The notes below the pieces were generated by a model. That model made no database searches, was not told the origin of the DNA, and saw only the letters and a program-made list of their open reading frames with translations. DNA of 13,913 nt from the NCBI GenBank assembly GCA_030040525.1, contig JASHTN010000415.1:1-13913 (forward strand), in the 5' to 3' direction. How positions within the stretch are numbered: the stretch's first letter is position 1; every line of letters starts with the position of its first letter. Positions 1-6,409 of the stretch are shown here, piece after piece. The stretch comes from Gammaproteobacteria bacterium. GTDB taxonomy: Bacteria; Pseudomonadota; Gammaproteobacteria; Steroidobacterales; Steroidobacteraceae. The position numbers and the translations under genes are program-made.

Positions 1-908
1 CGCGCTTTCTCACCACGGTGCACCAGCGCGTCGAGCCGTGGTGGTACTTCCTGCCGCTGCTGCTCGCGGGCACGCTGCCGTGGATCGTGCCGCTGGCGCG
101 TGCGGTGCGGCCCGCCTGGAGCGGGGCGGGCGGCGCGCCGCTCACCGCCGCCGCGGCGGGGGCCTTCAAGCCGTGCAAGTTCCTCCTGGTGTACGCGCTC
201 CTCACCTTGGTGTTTTTCTCGCTCTCGGACTCGAAGCTCGCCCCCTACATCCTGCCGCTGTTCCCGGTGCTGGCCGCCGTCACCGGCGCGCAGGCCGCGG
301 GCGATGCGCGCTTCACGCAGCGCGCGGCCTGGATCGGCGCAGCCCTCGCGCCGTTCGTCGCGCTCGGGCTGTTGGTCTACAGCGCGCGGCGCAACAATTA
401 CGTGCCGCACGAGGCCTGGGGCTGGGCGCTCGCCGCGATCGTGGTGGCGGGCGGGGCGCTCGCGACGCTGCTGCCCGCCGTGCGGGCACGCGCTGGGGTC
501 GCCGCCGGGGTGGCGGCGGTGAGCGCGATCCTCGCCTGGCAGAGCCTGCTGTGCGAGTACGCGGTCATCCCGCCGTCGCGCTCGGCGCGCGATCTGGTGG
601 CGGCCGTCCGCGCGTACCTCGGGCCGCAAACGCGTCTCTACAGCGTTGGGCAGTACCGCGAGACCCTCTCCCCTTACCTTGGACGAACCCTGACACTGGT
701 GGCGTACGGGGGAGAGCTGACATTCGGGCAGGATGCCGAGCCGGGCCGGCAGACGGCAACTCCCGAGCAGTTTGCCACCCGTTGGGACGCGAGCCGCGAT
801 GCCGTGGCATTCTTCGATCCCGGCGTGTGGGATGAGTGGCGGCGGCGCGGCCTGCCGGGCCGGGTGATCGCCGCCGACAGCTATACGGTCGCAGTGAGTC
901 GCTTGTGA
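1..908 (+). CDS. arnT: ArnT-like lipid A aminoarabinose/glycosyl transferase, 3' part
   Basis: This is the C-terminal ~302 residues of an integral membrane glycosyltransferase of the ArnT/PMT class; the start lies before the window and the frame is open from base 3. Family members move L-Ara4N from undecaprenyl phosphate to lipid A on the periplasmic face of the inner membrane. Visible marks are an HQRVEPWWYF segment entering a hydrophobic stretch, and FFSLSDSKLAPYILPLFP, which matches the ArnT signature around the S.SKL..YILP motif. About five hydrophobic segments are followed by a soluble C-terminal domain of ~110 residues, the usual ArnT layout. It overlaps the next gene by 4 bp (GTGA), and arnB, arnC, arnA and arnD follow, which supports the lipid A role. 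The N-terminal catalytic loops cannot be seen, so a related PMT-type transferase with another sugar donor is possible. Confidence 0.8.
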   Translation, partial: RFLTTVHQRVEPWWYFLPLLLAGTLPWIVPLARAVRPAWSGAGGAPLTAAAAGAFKPCKFLLVYALLTLVFFSLSDSKLAPYILPLFPVLAAVTGAQAAGDARFTQRAAWIGAALAPFVALGLLVYSARRNNYVPHEAWGWALAAIVVAGGALATLLPAVRARAGVAAGVAAVSAILAWQSLLCEYAVIPPSRSARDLVAAVRAYLGPQTRLYSVGQYRETLSPYLGRTLTLVAYGGELTFGQDAEPGRQTATPEQFATRWDASRDAVAFFDPGVWDEWRRRGLPGRVIAADSYTVAVSRL

Positions 909-1276
909 AGCTTACGGATTTCGCCATTCTGGGCACCGGCGTGCTGCTCAATGCGCTGGCGCAGCTGGGGCTGAAGGCCGCCACCCGCGTCAGCGGCCCG
1001 CTGATCGCCACCGACAGCGGCGTCGTCGAGCGTGCGCTCAGGATGCTCGTGGTGCCGTCGCTGTGGTACGCGTTGTGCGCCTATGGCCTGAGTGTCATCG
1101 TCTGGCTGGTCGGCCTGTCGCGCGTGCCGGTGAGCCAGGCCTACCCGCTGTTGTCGCTCGGCTATGTGATCAACGTCGGACTCGCCTGGTGGCTCCTCGG
1201 TGAGATTCCGAACGCGCAGCGCGTCTTCGGCATCGCGGTCATCGTGCTCGGAGTCGTGCTGGTGGCGCGCTCATGA
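905..1276 (+). CDS. Small 4-TM EamA/SMR-type protein, ArnE/ArnF-like flippase subunit
   Basis: This is a 123-residue, almost wholly hydrophobic protein with four predicted membrane helices (about residues 5-25, 45-67, 73-95 and 103-122). Its size and pattern (LNALAQLGLKAA in helix 1, PLLSLGYVINVGLAWWLLGE in helix 3) fit the small multidrug resistance/EamA fold of ArnE and ArnF, which are proposed to flip undecaprenyl-phosphate-L-Ara4N across the inner membrane. I chose the GTG at 905 because it overlaps the arnT stop as GTGA and the protein then begins right before helix 1; upstream in-frame codons would add a charged, Arg-rich stretch. The stop overlaps arnB as ATGA. Only one such subunit is present here, whereas E. 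coli uses an ArnE/ArnF pair. I cannot tell from sequence whether it is ArnE or ArnF. Confidence 0.8.
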   Translation: MKLTDFAILGTGVLLNALAQLGLKAATRVSGPLIATDSGVVERALRMLVVPSLWYALCAYGLSVIVWLVGLSRVPVSQAYPLLSLGYVINVGLAWWLLGEIPNAQRVFGIAVIVLGVVLVARS

Positions 1277-2421
1277 GCGGTCCGGAACAGTCCGGCGCAG
1301 CCTGGCTGCCTTTCACGCGCCCGGCCATCGACGAGGAGACGATCGCGGCGGTCGCCGCGGTGCTGCGCTCCGGCTGGCTCGCGAGTGGACCGAAGGTGGC
1401 ACAGTTCGAGGCGGCACTGTCGCAGTACCTCGGCGGGCGCCCGGTACGCTCGCAGACCTCGGCGACGGCGGGACTGGAGATGGCGCTGCTCGCCTGCGGC
1501 ATCGGCAAGGGTGACGAGGTCATCACCCCGGCGCTGTCCTTCGTCGCGACCGCCAACGTCATCGTGCGCGTCGGCGCGCGGCCGGTGTTCGTCGACGTGG
1601 GGCTCGCCTCGCGCAACATCGATCTCGAGCAGGCGGAGGCGGCCATCACGCCGCGCACGCGCGCCATCCTGCCGGTGCACTTCGCCGGCCTGCCTCTCGA
1701 CATGGAGCGGCTCTACGCCATCGCCGCGCGCCACCGGCTGCGCGTCATCGAGGACGCCGCGCATGCGATCGGCTCGCTGTGGGCGGGTAAACGCATCGGC
1801 AGCTTCGGCGACCTGGTGTGCTTCAGCTTCCACCCCAACAAGAACATCACCACCATCGAGGGCGGCGCGATCTCCGGCGGCTCGGCCGAGGAACTGCGCG
1901 CCATCGAGCTGCACCGCTGGCACGGCCAGGTGAAGCGCGCTGCGGACGACTTCGACACGCTGCTCGCCGGCGGCAAGTGCAACCTGTCGGACGTCGCCGC
2001 GGCGGTCGGGCTCGGACAGCTCGAGCACCTGGAGGAATTCAACGCGCGGCGGCGCACACTGGTGGCGCGCTACTTCGAGCTGTGGGCCGAGGAGCCGCCG
2101 CTGCGCCTGCCGCAGCGCGGCGACGCCGGCCACAGCTGGCACGTGTTCACCCCGCTGCTGCCGCTCGGCACACTGTCGATCACCCGCGGCGAGTTCATCG
2201 AGGCGATGCGCGCGCGCGGCATCGGCGTCGGCGTGCATTACCCGGCGATCCACCTGTTCAGCGCCTACCGCGCGCTCGGCTACCGCGACGGCCAGTTCCC
2301 GAACGCCGAGCGCATCGGCCGCGAGACCGTGACGCTGCCGCTGTTTCCGGCGATGACGCTCGCGGACGTCGAGCGGGTGGTCGCGGCGGTGAATGCCGTC
2401 GTGCGCGGAGCGCGCACATGA
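1273..2421 (+). CDS. arnB: UDP-4-amino-4-deoxy-L-arabinose aminotransferase ArnB
   Basis: This is a PLP-dependent aminotransferase of the DegT/DnrJ/EryC1 class, 382 residues, close to the ~380 of known ArnB. The family converts UDP-4-keto-pentose to UDP-L-Ara4N with glutamate as amino donor, in the cytoplasm. The PLP lysine is Lys190 in SFHPNKNITTIEGG; the cofactor-ring aspartate is Asp161 in EDAAHAIGS. Other family marks are LPFTRPAIDEETI at the N-terminus, SGWLASGPKV, and HSWHVF and GVGVHYPAIHLF near the C-terminus. The ATG overlaps the preceding stop (ATGA), and its own stop overlaps arnC in the same way, so it is translated as part of the operon. The sequence fits ArnB better than generic sugar aminotransferases (PglE/PseC-like) mainly because of the ArnC/ArnA/ArnD neighbours. 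Confidence 0.9.
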   Translation: MSGPEQSGAAWLPFTRPAIDEETIAAVAAVLRSGWLASGPKVAQFEAALSQYLGGRPVRSQTSATAGLEMALLACGIGKGDEVITPALSFVATANVIVRVGARPVFVDVGLASRNIDLEQAEAAITPRTRAILPVHFAGLPLDMERLYAIAARHRLRVIEDAAHAIGSLWAGKRIGSFGDLVCFSFHPNKNITTIEGGAISGGSAEELRAIELHRWHGQVKRAADDFDTLLAGGKCNLSDVAAAVGLGQLEHLEEFNARRRTLVARYFELWAEEPPLRLPQRGDAGHSWHVFTPLLPLGTLSITRGEFIEAMRARGIGVGVHYPAIHLFSAYRALGYRDGQFPNAERIGRETVTLPLFPAMTLADVERVVAAVNAVVRGART

Positions 2422-3419
2422 ACGCGCCGCGCGCTGTGCCCGAGGTGTCGGTCGTGATCCCCGTCTACAACGAGGAGCAGGCGCTGCCGCTGCTGTTTGC
2501 GCGGCTGTACGCGGCGCTCGATGCGCTCGGGCGCCCCTACGAGGTGGTGTTCGTCGACGACGGCAGCCGCGATGCTTCCCTGGCGCAGCTGCGCCGGCAG
2601 TTCGAGCGGCGCCCGGAGGTCACGCGGGTCGTGGTGCTGGCGCGCAACGCCGGTCAGCACATGGCGATCCTCGCGGCGTTCGCGCACACGCGCGGCAGCT
2701 ACGTCATTACGCTCGACGCCGACCTGCAGAATCCGCCGGAGGAGATCGGCAAGCTGGTCGCCGCGATGGACCGCGGCGCCGATTACGTCGGCACGATCCG
2801 CGTGCGGCGTCGCGACGTGCTGTGGCGCAAGGCGGCGTCGCGCCTCATGAACCGGCTGCGCGAGCGCACCACCTCGATCCGCATCAGTGATCAGGGCTGC
2901 ATGCTGCGCGGCTATCACCGCAGCGTAGTGGATGCGCTCAACCGCTGCACGGAGGCGAGCACCTACGTGCCGGCGCTCGCCTATACCTTCGCGCGTCACC
3001 CCGTGGAGATCGAGGTGGCGCACGCGGAGCGTACCGTTGGGGTGTCGAAGTACTCGCTGCTGCGGCTGATCCGGCTCAACTTCGACCTGATGACCGGCTT
3101 CTCGGTGGCGCCGCTGCAGTTCTTCTCCATGAGCGGCATCGTGATCGCGCTCCTGTCGCTCGCCTTCGTGGTCTATCTCGCCGTGCGGCGCCTGATCGTC
3201 GGCCCCGAGGCGGAGGGTGTGTTCACGCTGTTTGGCATCGCGTTCTTCCTGATCGGCGTTGCGCTCATCGGGCTCGGTATCGTCGGGGAGTACGTCGGGC
3301 GCATCTACGAGCAGGTGCGCCAGCGGCCGCGCTACACCGTGGCCGCGGTGCTCGGCGAGGAGAGCGGGGCTGCCAGCGAGCCGAGCCGGCCCCAGCCTGA
3401 GCGGGAGACACTCGAGTGA
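2418..3419 (+). CDS. arnC: Undecaprenyl-phosphate 4-deoxy-4-formamido-L-arabinose transferase ArnC
   Basis: This is a GT2-family glycosyltransferase of 333 residues with two C-terminal membrane helices. ArnC moves formylated Ara4N from UDP to undecaprenyl phosphate at the cytoplasmic face of the inner membrane. The N-terminal GT-A domain starts with VSVVIPVYNEEQALP. The nucleotide-binding aspartates are Asp47-Asp48 (FVDDGSRD) and the metal-binding DXD-like motif is Asp100-Ala-Asp102 (TLDADLQNPP). ISDQGCMLRGY is the usual acceptor-side segment. The two helices lie at about residues 237-258 and 270-292 and are followed by VGEYVGRIYEQVRQRP, typical of ArnC/GtrB enzymes. The ATG at 2418 overlaps the arnB stop, with GGAG at 2407-2410 as a ribosome site. 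The stop overlaps the next gene as GTGA. Alone it could be another polyprenyl-phosphate transferase; context decides for ArnC. Confidence 0.9.
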   Translation: MNAPRAVPEVSVVIPVYNEEQALPLLFARLYAALDALGRPYEVVFVDDGSRDASLAQLRRQFERRPEVTRVVVLARNAGQHMAILAAFAHTRGSYVITLDADLQNPPEEIGKLVAAMDRGADYVGTIRVRRRDVLWRKAASRLMNRLRERTTSIRISDQGCMLRGYHRSVVDALNRCTEASTYVPALAYTFARHPVEIEVAHAERTVGVSKYSLLRLIRLNFDLMTGFSVAPLQFFSMSGIVIALLSLAFVVYLAVRRLIVGPEAEGVFTLFGIAFFLIGVALIGLGIVGEYVGRIYEQVRQRPRYTVAAVLGEESGAASEPSRPQPERETLE

Positions 3420-4342
3420 GCGGCCCTACGGCCGTGGTGTTCGCCTATCACGACGTCGGAGTCCGCTGCCTGAGCGCGCTGCTCTCCGGCGGTGTCGCGG
3501 TGCCGCTCGTCGTGACGGTGCCCGACGATCCCGGCGAGCAGCGCTGGTTCGCGAGCGTGGCGGCAGCCGCCGCCGATCATGGACTGGCCGTGATCGCCCC
3601 GGCCGATGCCGGCGGCGCCGATCTCGAGCAGCGGGTCGCCGGGCTGCGGCCGGACTTCATCTTCTCCTTTTATTACCGCTCGCTGCTCGGCGGGCGGCTG
3701 CTCGGCGCGGCGCGGCGCGGCGCGCTCAACATGCACGGCTCGCTGCTGCCGAAGTACCGCGGCCGCGCACCGGTGAACTGGGCGATTCTCAAGGGCGAGC
3801 GCGAGAGCGGTGCGACGCTCCACTACATGGTGGCGCAGGCCGACGCCGGCGACATCGTCGATCAGATGAGCGTGCCGATCCTCGAGGACGACGATGCGCG
3901 CGGGGTGCTCGCCAAGGTCACGGTGGCCGCGGAGACCATCCTGGTGCGCTCGCTCCCGGGACTCATCGCCGGCACGGCGCCGCGGCGCGCGCAGCGCCTC
4001 GAGGCCGGACAATACTTCGGCCGGCGGCGACCCGAGGACGGCCGCATCGACTGGGACCGGCCGGCGCGCCAGATCCACGACCTGGTGCGCGCCGTGGCGC
4101 CGCCGTTCCCGGGGGCGTTTGCACAGGTCGGCGGCGAGCGCTGGGCGATTCATCGCACGCGCCTCGGCGACCGGACGGCCCCGCGCGCGGGTGCCTGGCT
4201 GTTCGGCGCCGGCGGCGAACTCTATGCCGCGTGCGGCGGCGGCGGCGTGCTGCGGGTTCTCGCGGCCGCGAACGCTCGCGGCCCGGTCGACCTCGAGGGG
4301 TCGGCGCGGGCCTGCGAGGAGCGTCCCCTGCCGCTCGGCTGA
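3416..4342 (+). CDS. arnA: Stand-alone UDP-Ara4N formyltransferase (ArnA N-terminal domain only)
   Basis: This 308-residue protein matches the N-terminal formyltransferase half of E. coli ArnA (about 300 of 660 residues). It would N-formylate UDP-L-Ara4N with 10-formyl-tetrahydrofolate. The catalytic Asn105 and His107 lie in NMHGSLLPKYRGRAP, and the third catalytic residue is Asp143 in QADAGDIV. FGRRRPEDGRIDW and AVAPPFPGAFA mark the join to the C-terminal barrel domain. The start is GTG 3416, overlapping the arnC stop, with a good GGGAGA ribosome site at 3402-3407. The protein ends at the domain boundary with a clean TGA and arnD follows 21 bp later, so the NAD-dependent UDP-glucuronate decarboxylase domain is absent rather than frameshifted. 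A separate decarboxylase gene must exist elsewhere if the pathway works. A related formyltransferase for another amino sugar is less likely given the neighbours. Confidence 0.88.
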   Translation: MSGPTAVVFAYHDVGVRCLSALLSGGVAVPLVVTVPDDPGEQRWFASVAAAAADHGLAVIAPADAGGADLEQRVAGLRPDFIFSFYYRSLLGGRLLGAARRGALNMHGSLLPKYRGRAPVNWAILKGERESGATLHYMVAQADAGDIVDQMSVPILEDDDARGVLAKVTVAAETILVRSLPGLIAGTAPRRAQRLEAGQYFGRRRPEDGRIDWDRPARQIHDLVRAVAPPFPGAFAQVGGERWAIHRTRLGDRTAPRAGAWLFGAGGELYAACGGGGVLRVLAAANARGPVDLEGSARACEERPLPLG

Positions 4343-4363
4343 GCGGCCGCCGCGCTGCCAGCC

Positions 4364-5275
4364 GTGGCCCTGGTTGCTCTCAAGGTCGACGTCGACACGT
4401 ATCGCGGCACGCGCGAGGGCGTGCCGCGGCTCGCAGAGCTGCTGGAGAGGATCGGGGCGCGCGCCACCTTCCTCTTCAGCCTGGGTCCGGACCACACCGG
4501 GCGCGCCATCCGGCGCGTGTTCCGTCGCGGCTTCCTCGGCAAGGTCCAGCGCACCTCGGTGCTCAGGCACTACGGACTGAGGACGCTGCTGTACGGCGTG
4601 CTGCTCCCGGGGCCGCACATCGGGCGCCGCTGCCGCGAGCTGATGCTCGGCATCGCACGCCGCGGCTTCGAGGTGGGCGTGCACACCTGGGACCACGTGC
4701 GCTGGCAGGACCGGGTGGCGGCAGCGAGCGAGGCGTGGACGCGCCGCGAGCTCTCGCTCGCGTGCCGGGAATTCGCCGACATTTTCGGCGCAGCGCCGCG
4801 GGTGCACGGGGCGGCCGGCTGGCAGATGAACCGCTACGTACCTGCGCTCGAGCGCGAATTCGGCGTGCGCTACGCTTCCGACACGCGCGGTACCGCACCC
4901 TTCCTGCCGGTGTTCGGCGGGGCCGCGGGCGCTGTGCCGCAGCTGCCGACGACGCTTCCGACCTTCGACGAGCTGATCGGCCGGGGCGAGCTGCACGGTA
5001 CCGATCCCGTCGATCACCTGCTGGCCCTGACGACCGGCACACCCGAGCGCGACCAGGTCTTCACGCTGCATGCCGAGCTCGAGGGCGGGGCGTATCTGCC
5101 GTCGTTCGAGCGGCTGCTGCTCGAGTGGCGTGCACGCGGCCTGCGTCTCACCGATCTGGGCAGTTATGCCGGGCTGCTCGATCTGACGAGTCTGCCTCAC
5201 TGCGAGGTCGTGGCAGGCAGCGTCGAGGGACGCTCGGGGACGCTCGCGCTGCAGTCGCAGTGGGCGAGCGGCTGA
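4364..5275 (+). CDS. arnD: 4-deoxy-4-formamido-L-arabinose-phosphoundecaprenol deformylase ArnD
   Basis: This is a NodB-fold polysaccharide deacetylase of 303 residues, similar in length to E. coli ArnD (~296). It removes the formyl group from undecaprenyl-phosphate-L-Ara4FN before flipping. The protein opens with LKVDVDTYRGTREGVPRL, near-identical in pattern to the ArnD N-terminus and carrying the metal-site aspartates Asp9 and Asp11. The metal-binding histidines are His107 and His111 in VGVHTWDHVRWQ. HGAAGWQMN, YASDTRG, PTTLPTFDELIGR and FTLHAELEGGAY follow in family order. I chose GTG 4364 because it places the start directly before the first beta strand, as in homologues; no strong ribosome site is visible and the gap from arnA is only 21 bp. 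It is the last arn gene here. Confidence 0.9.
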   Translation: MALVALKVDVDTYRGTREGVPRLAELLERIGARATFLFSLGPDHTGRAIRRVFRRGFLGKVQRTSVLRHYGLRTLLYGVLLPGPHIGRRCRELMLGIARRGFEVGVHTWDHVRWQDRVAAASEAWTRRELSLACREFADIFGAAPRVHGAAGWQMNRYVPALEREFGVRYASDTRGTAPFLPVFGGAAGAVPQLPTTLPTFDELIGRGELHGTDPVDHLLALTTGTPERDQVFTLHAELEGGAYLPSFERLLLEWRARGLRLTDLGSYAGLLDLTSLPHCEVVAGSVEGRSGTLALQSQWASG

Positions 5276-5319
5276 GCGCGCCCCGAGGAGCGCTGTCGCG
5301 ACCTGCGGGGGCCGCTTGG

Positions 5320-5325
5320 TATGCT
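5320..5325 (+). promoter_or_regulatory. Candidate -10 box upstream of the quinone oxidoreductase
   Basis: TATGCT preceded by TGG gives an extended -10 look (TGGTATGCT) in the short gap after arnD. No clear -35 is seen. If real, transcription would start near 5332 and the ATG at 5321, inside this box, could not be the translation start. Confidence 0.3.
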
Positions 5326-5353
5326 CACCCGCGTGAGCGTCATTCCCGAGCAG

Positions 5354-6331
5354 ATGACCGCGGTCGAGATCCGCGGGCCCGGGGCCCCGCAGGTGCTGCG
5401 GGCTGTGCCACGCCCCGTGCCGCAACCCGCTGCCGGCGAAGTCCTGATCCGGGTGGCAGGAGCCGGCGTCAACCGTCCCGACGTTCTGCAGCGCAAGGGC
5501 CACTATCCGCCGCCGCCGGGTGCCAGCGAGATTCCGGGATTGGAAGTTGCCGGCACGGTGGTGGCGGCGGGTGCCGGCGTGCGCGAGCCCGCGGTCGGCA
5601 GCGAGGTGTGCGCGCTCATCGCCGGCGGGGGCTACGCACAGTACGCCGTCGCGCCCGCGCCCCAGTGCCTGCCGCTGCCGCCGAAGGTGGCGCTCGAGGA
5701 GGGGGCGGTACTGCCCGAGACCTTCTTCACGGTCTGGCTCAACGTATTCGAGCGCTCGCGGCTGCGCGCCGGGGAGACGCTGCTGGTGCACGGCGGCTCG
5801 AGCGGCATCGGCACGACCGCGATTCTCCTGGCCAAGGCGTTTGCGGCAACGGTGATCGTGACCGCCGGCAGCGCCCAGAAGTGCGCGGCGTGTCGCGAGC
5901 TGGGCGCGGATCACGCCATCAACTATCACGAGGTGGACTTCGTCGCCGCGACGCTGCGTGCGACCGACGGGCGGGGCGCCGACGTCATTCTCGATATGGT
6001 CGGGGGTGACTACGTGGCGCGCGACGTGGCGGCCGCCTCGACCGAGGGGCGCATCGCGTTGATCGCGGTGCAGGGAGGAGCCAAGGCGGAGCTCGACCTG
6101 CGTCCGCTCCTCACCAAGCGCCTGATGCTCGGCGGCTCGAGCCTGCGTCCGCAGTCGGTGCAAGCCAAGGGACGGCTTGCGGCGGCTCTGCGCCAACAGG
6201 TGTGGCCGCTCTTCGCCACGAAGAGGCTCAAGCCCCCGATCTGCGCGCGCTTCCCGCTGGTCGAGGCGGCCGCCGCGCACAAGCTCATGGAGTCGAACGC
6301 CCACATCGGCAAGATCGTGCTGGTCGTGTAA
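5354..6331 (+). CDS. NAD(P)H:quinone oxidoreductase, PIG3-like zinc-free MDR family
   Basis: This is a 325-residue medium-chain dehydrogenase/reductase of the quinone oxidoreductase/PIG3 type. Such enzymes reduce quinones or other carbonyl electrophiles with NADPH in the cytoplasm; the true substrate is unknown. The N-terminal GroES-like domain holds VAGAGVNRPDVLQRKGHYPP and PGASEIPGLEVAGTVV, the PIG3 signature. The Rossmann domain holds the nucleotide loop GGSSGIG at residues 147-153. The cysteine/histidine zinc ligands of true alcohol dehydrogenases are absent. I chose ATG 5354 (MTAVEIRGPG) because it matches the usual start and length; ATG 5321 or GTG 5333 in the same frame would add 11 or 7 residues. 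It lies 78 bp after arnD and may have its own promoter, so membership of the arn operon is uncertain. Confidence 0.85.
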   Translation: MTAVEIRGPGAPQVLRAVPRPVPQPAAGEVLIRVAGAGVNRPDVLQRKGHYPPPPGASEIPGLEVAGTVVAAGAGVREPAVGSEVCALIAGGGYAQYAVAPAPQCLPLPPKVALEEGAVLPETFFTVWLNVFERSRLRAGETLLVHGGSSGIGTTAILLAKAFAATVIVTAGSAQKCAACRELGADHAINYHEVDFVAATLRATDGRGADVILDMVGGDYVARDVAAASTEGRIALIAVQGGAKAELDLRPLLTKRLMLGGSSLRPQSVQAKGRLAAALRQQVWPLFATKRLKPPICARFPLVEAAAAHKLMESNAHIGKIVLVV

Positions 6332-6334
6332 AAA

Positions 6335-6375
6335 GTCGCGAGAAAGTCACCGAATTGACGTAATCTTCCCGCGAC
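6335..6375. repeat. Nested inverted repeat upstream of the desaturase gene
   Basis: The outer arms GTCGCGAGAA (6335-6344) and TTCCCGCGAC (6366-6375) pair at 9 of 10 positions. Inside lies a second inverted repeat, GTCA (6346-6349) and TGAC (6356-6359). There is no T run after it, so it does not look like an intrinsic terminator for the upstream gene. It ends 34 bp before the desaturase ATG, a position suited to an operator or an mRNA leader structure. Function is inferred from position only. Confidence 0.4.
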
Positions 6376-6409
6376 GGACTCCCAAAAGAAGTCCTCGGGG
6401 CGCCCGCAG

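Noticed and set aside
5280..5312. GCCCC/GGGGC inverted repeat after arnD as a terminator
   Set aside because: The stem is 5 bp with a long loop and no T tract; it is likely chance pairing in GC-rich DNA.
3259..6009. A 916-codon plus-strand frame overlapping the same genes
   Set aside because: The product is a low-complexity Arg/Ala-rich sequence in the wrong frame of arnA, arnD and the oxidoreductase, each of which has intact family motifs.
3332..6304. A 990-codon open frame on the minus strand across arnA, arnD and the oxidoreductase
   Set aside because: It runs antisense to three well-recognised genes, is highly Arg/His/Ala-biased and has no recognisable domain; such frames are common shadows in GC-rich coding DNA.
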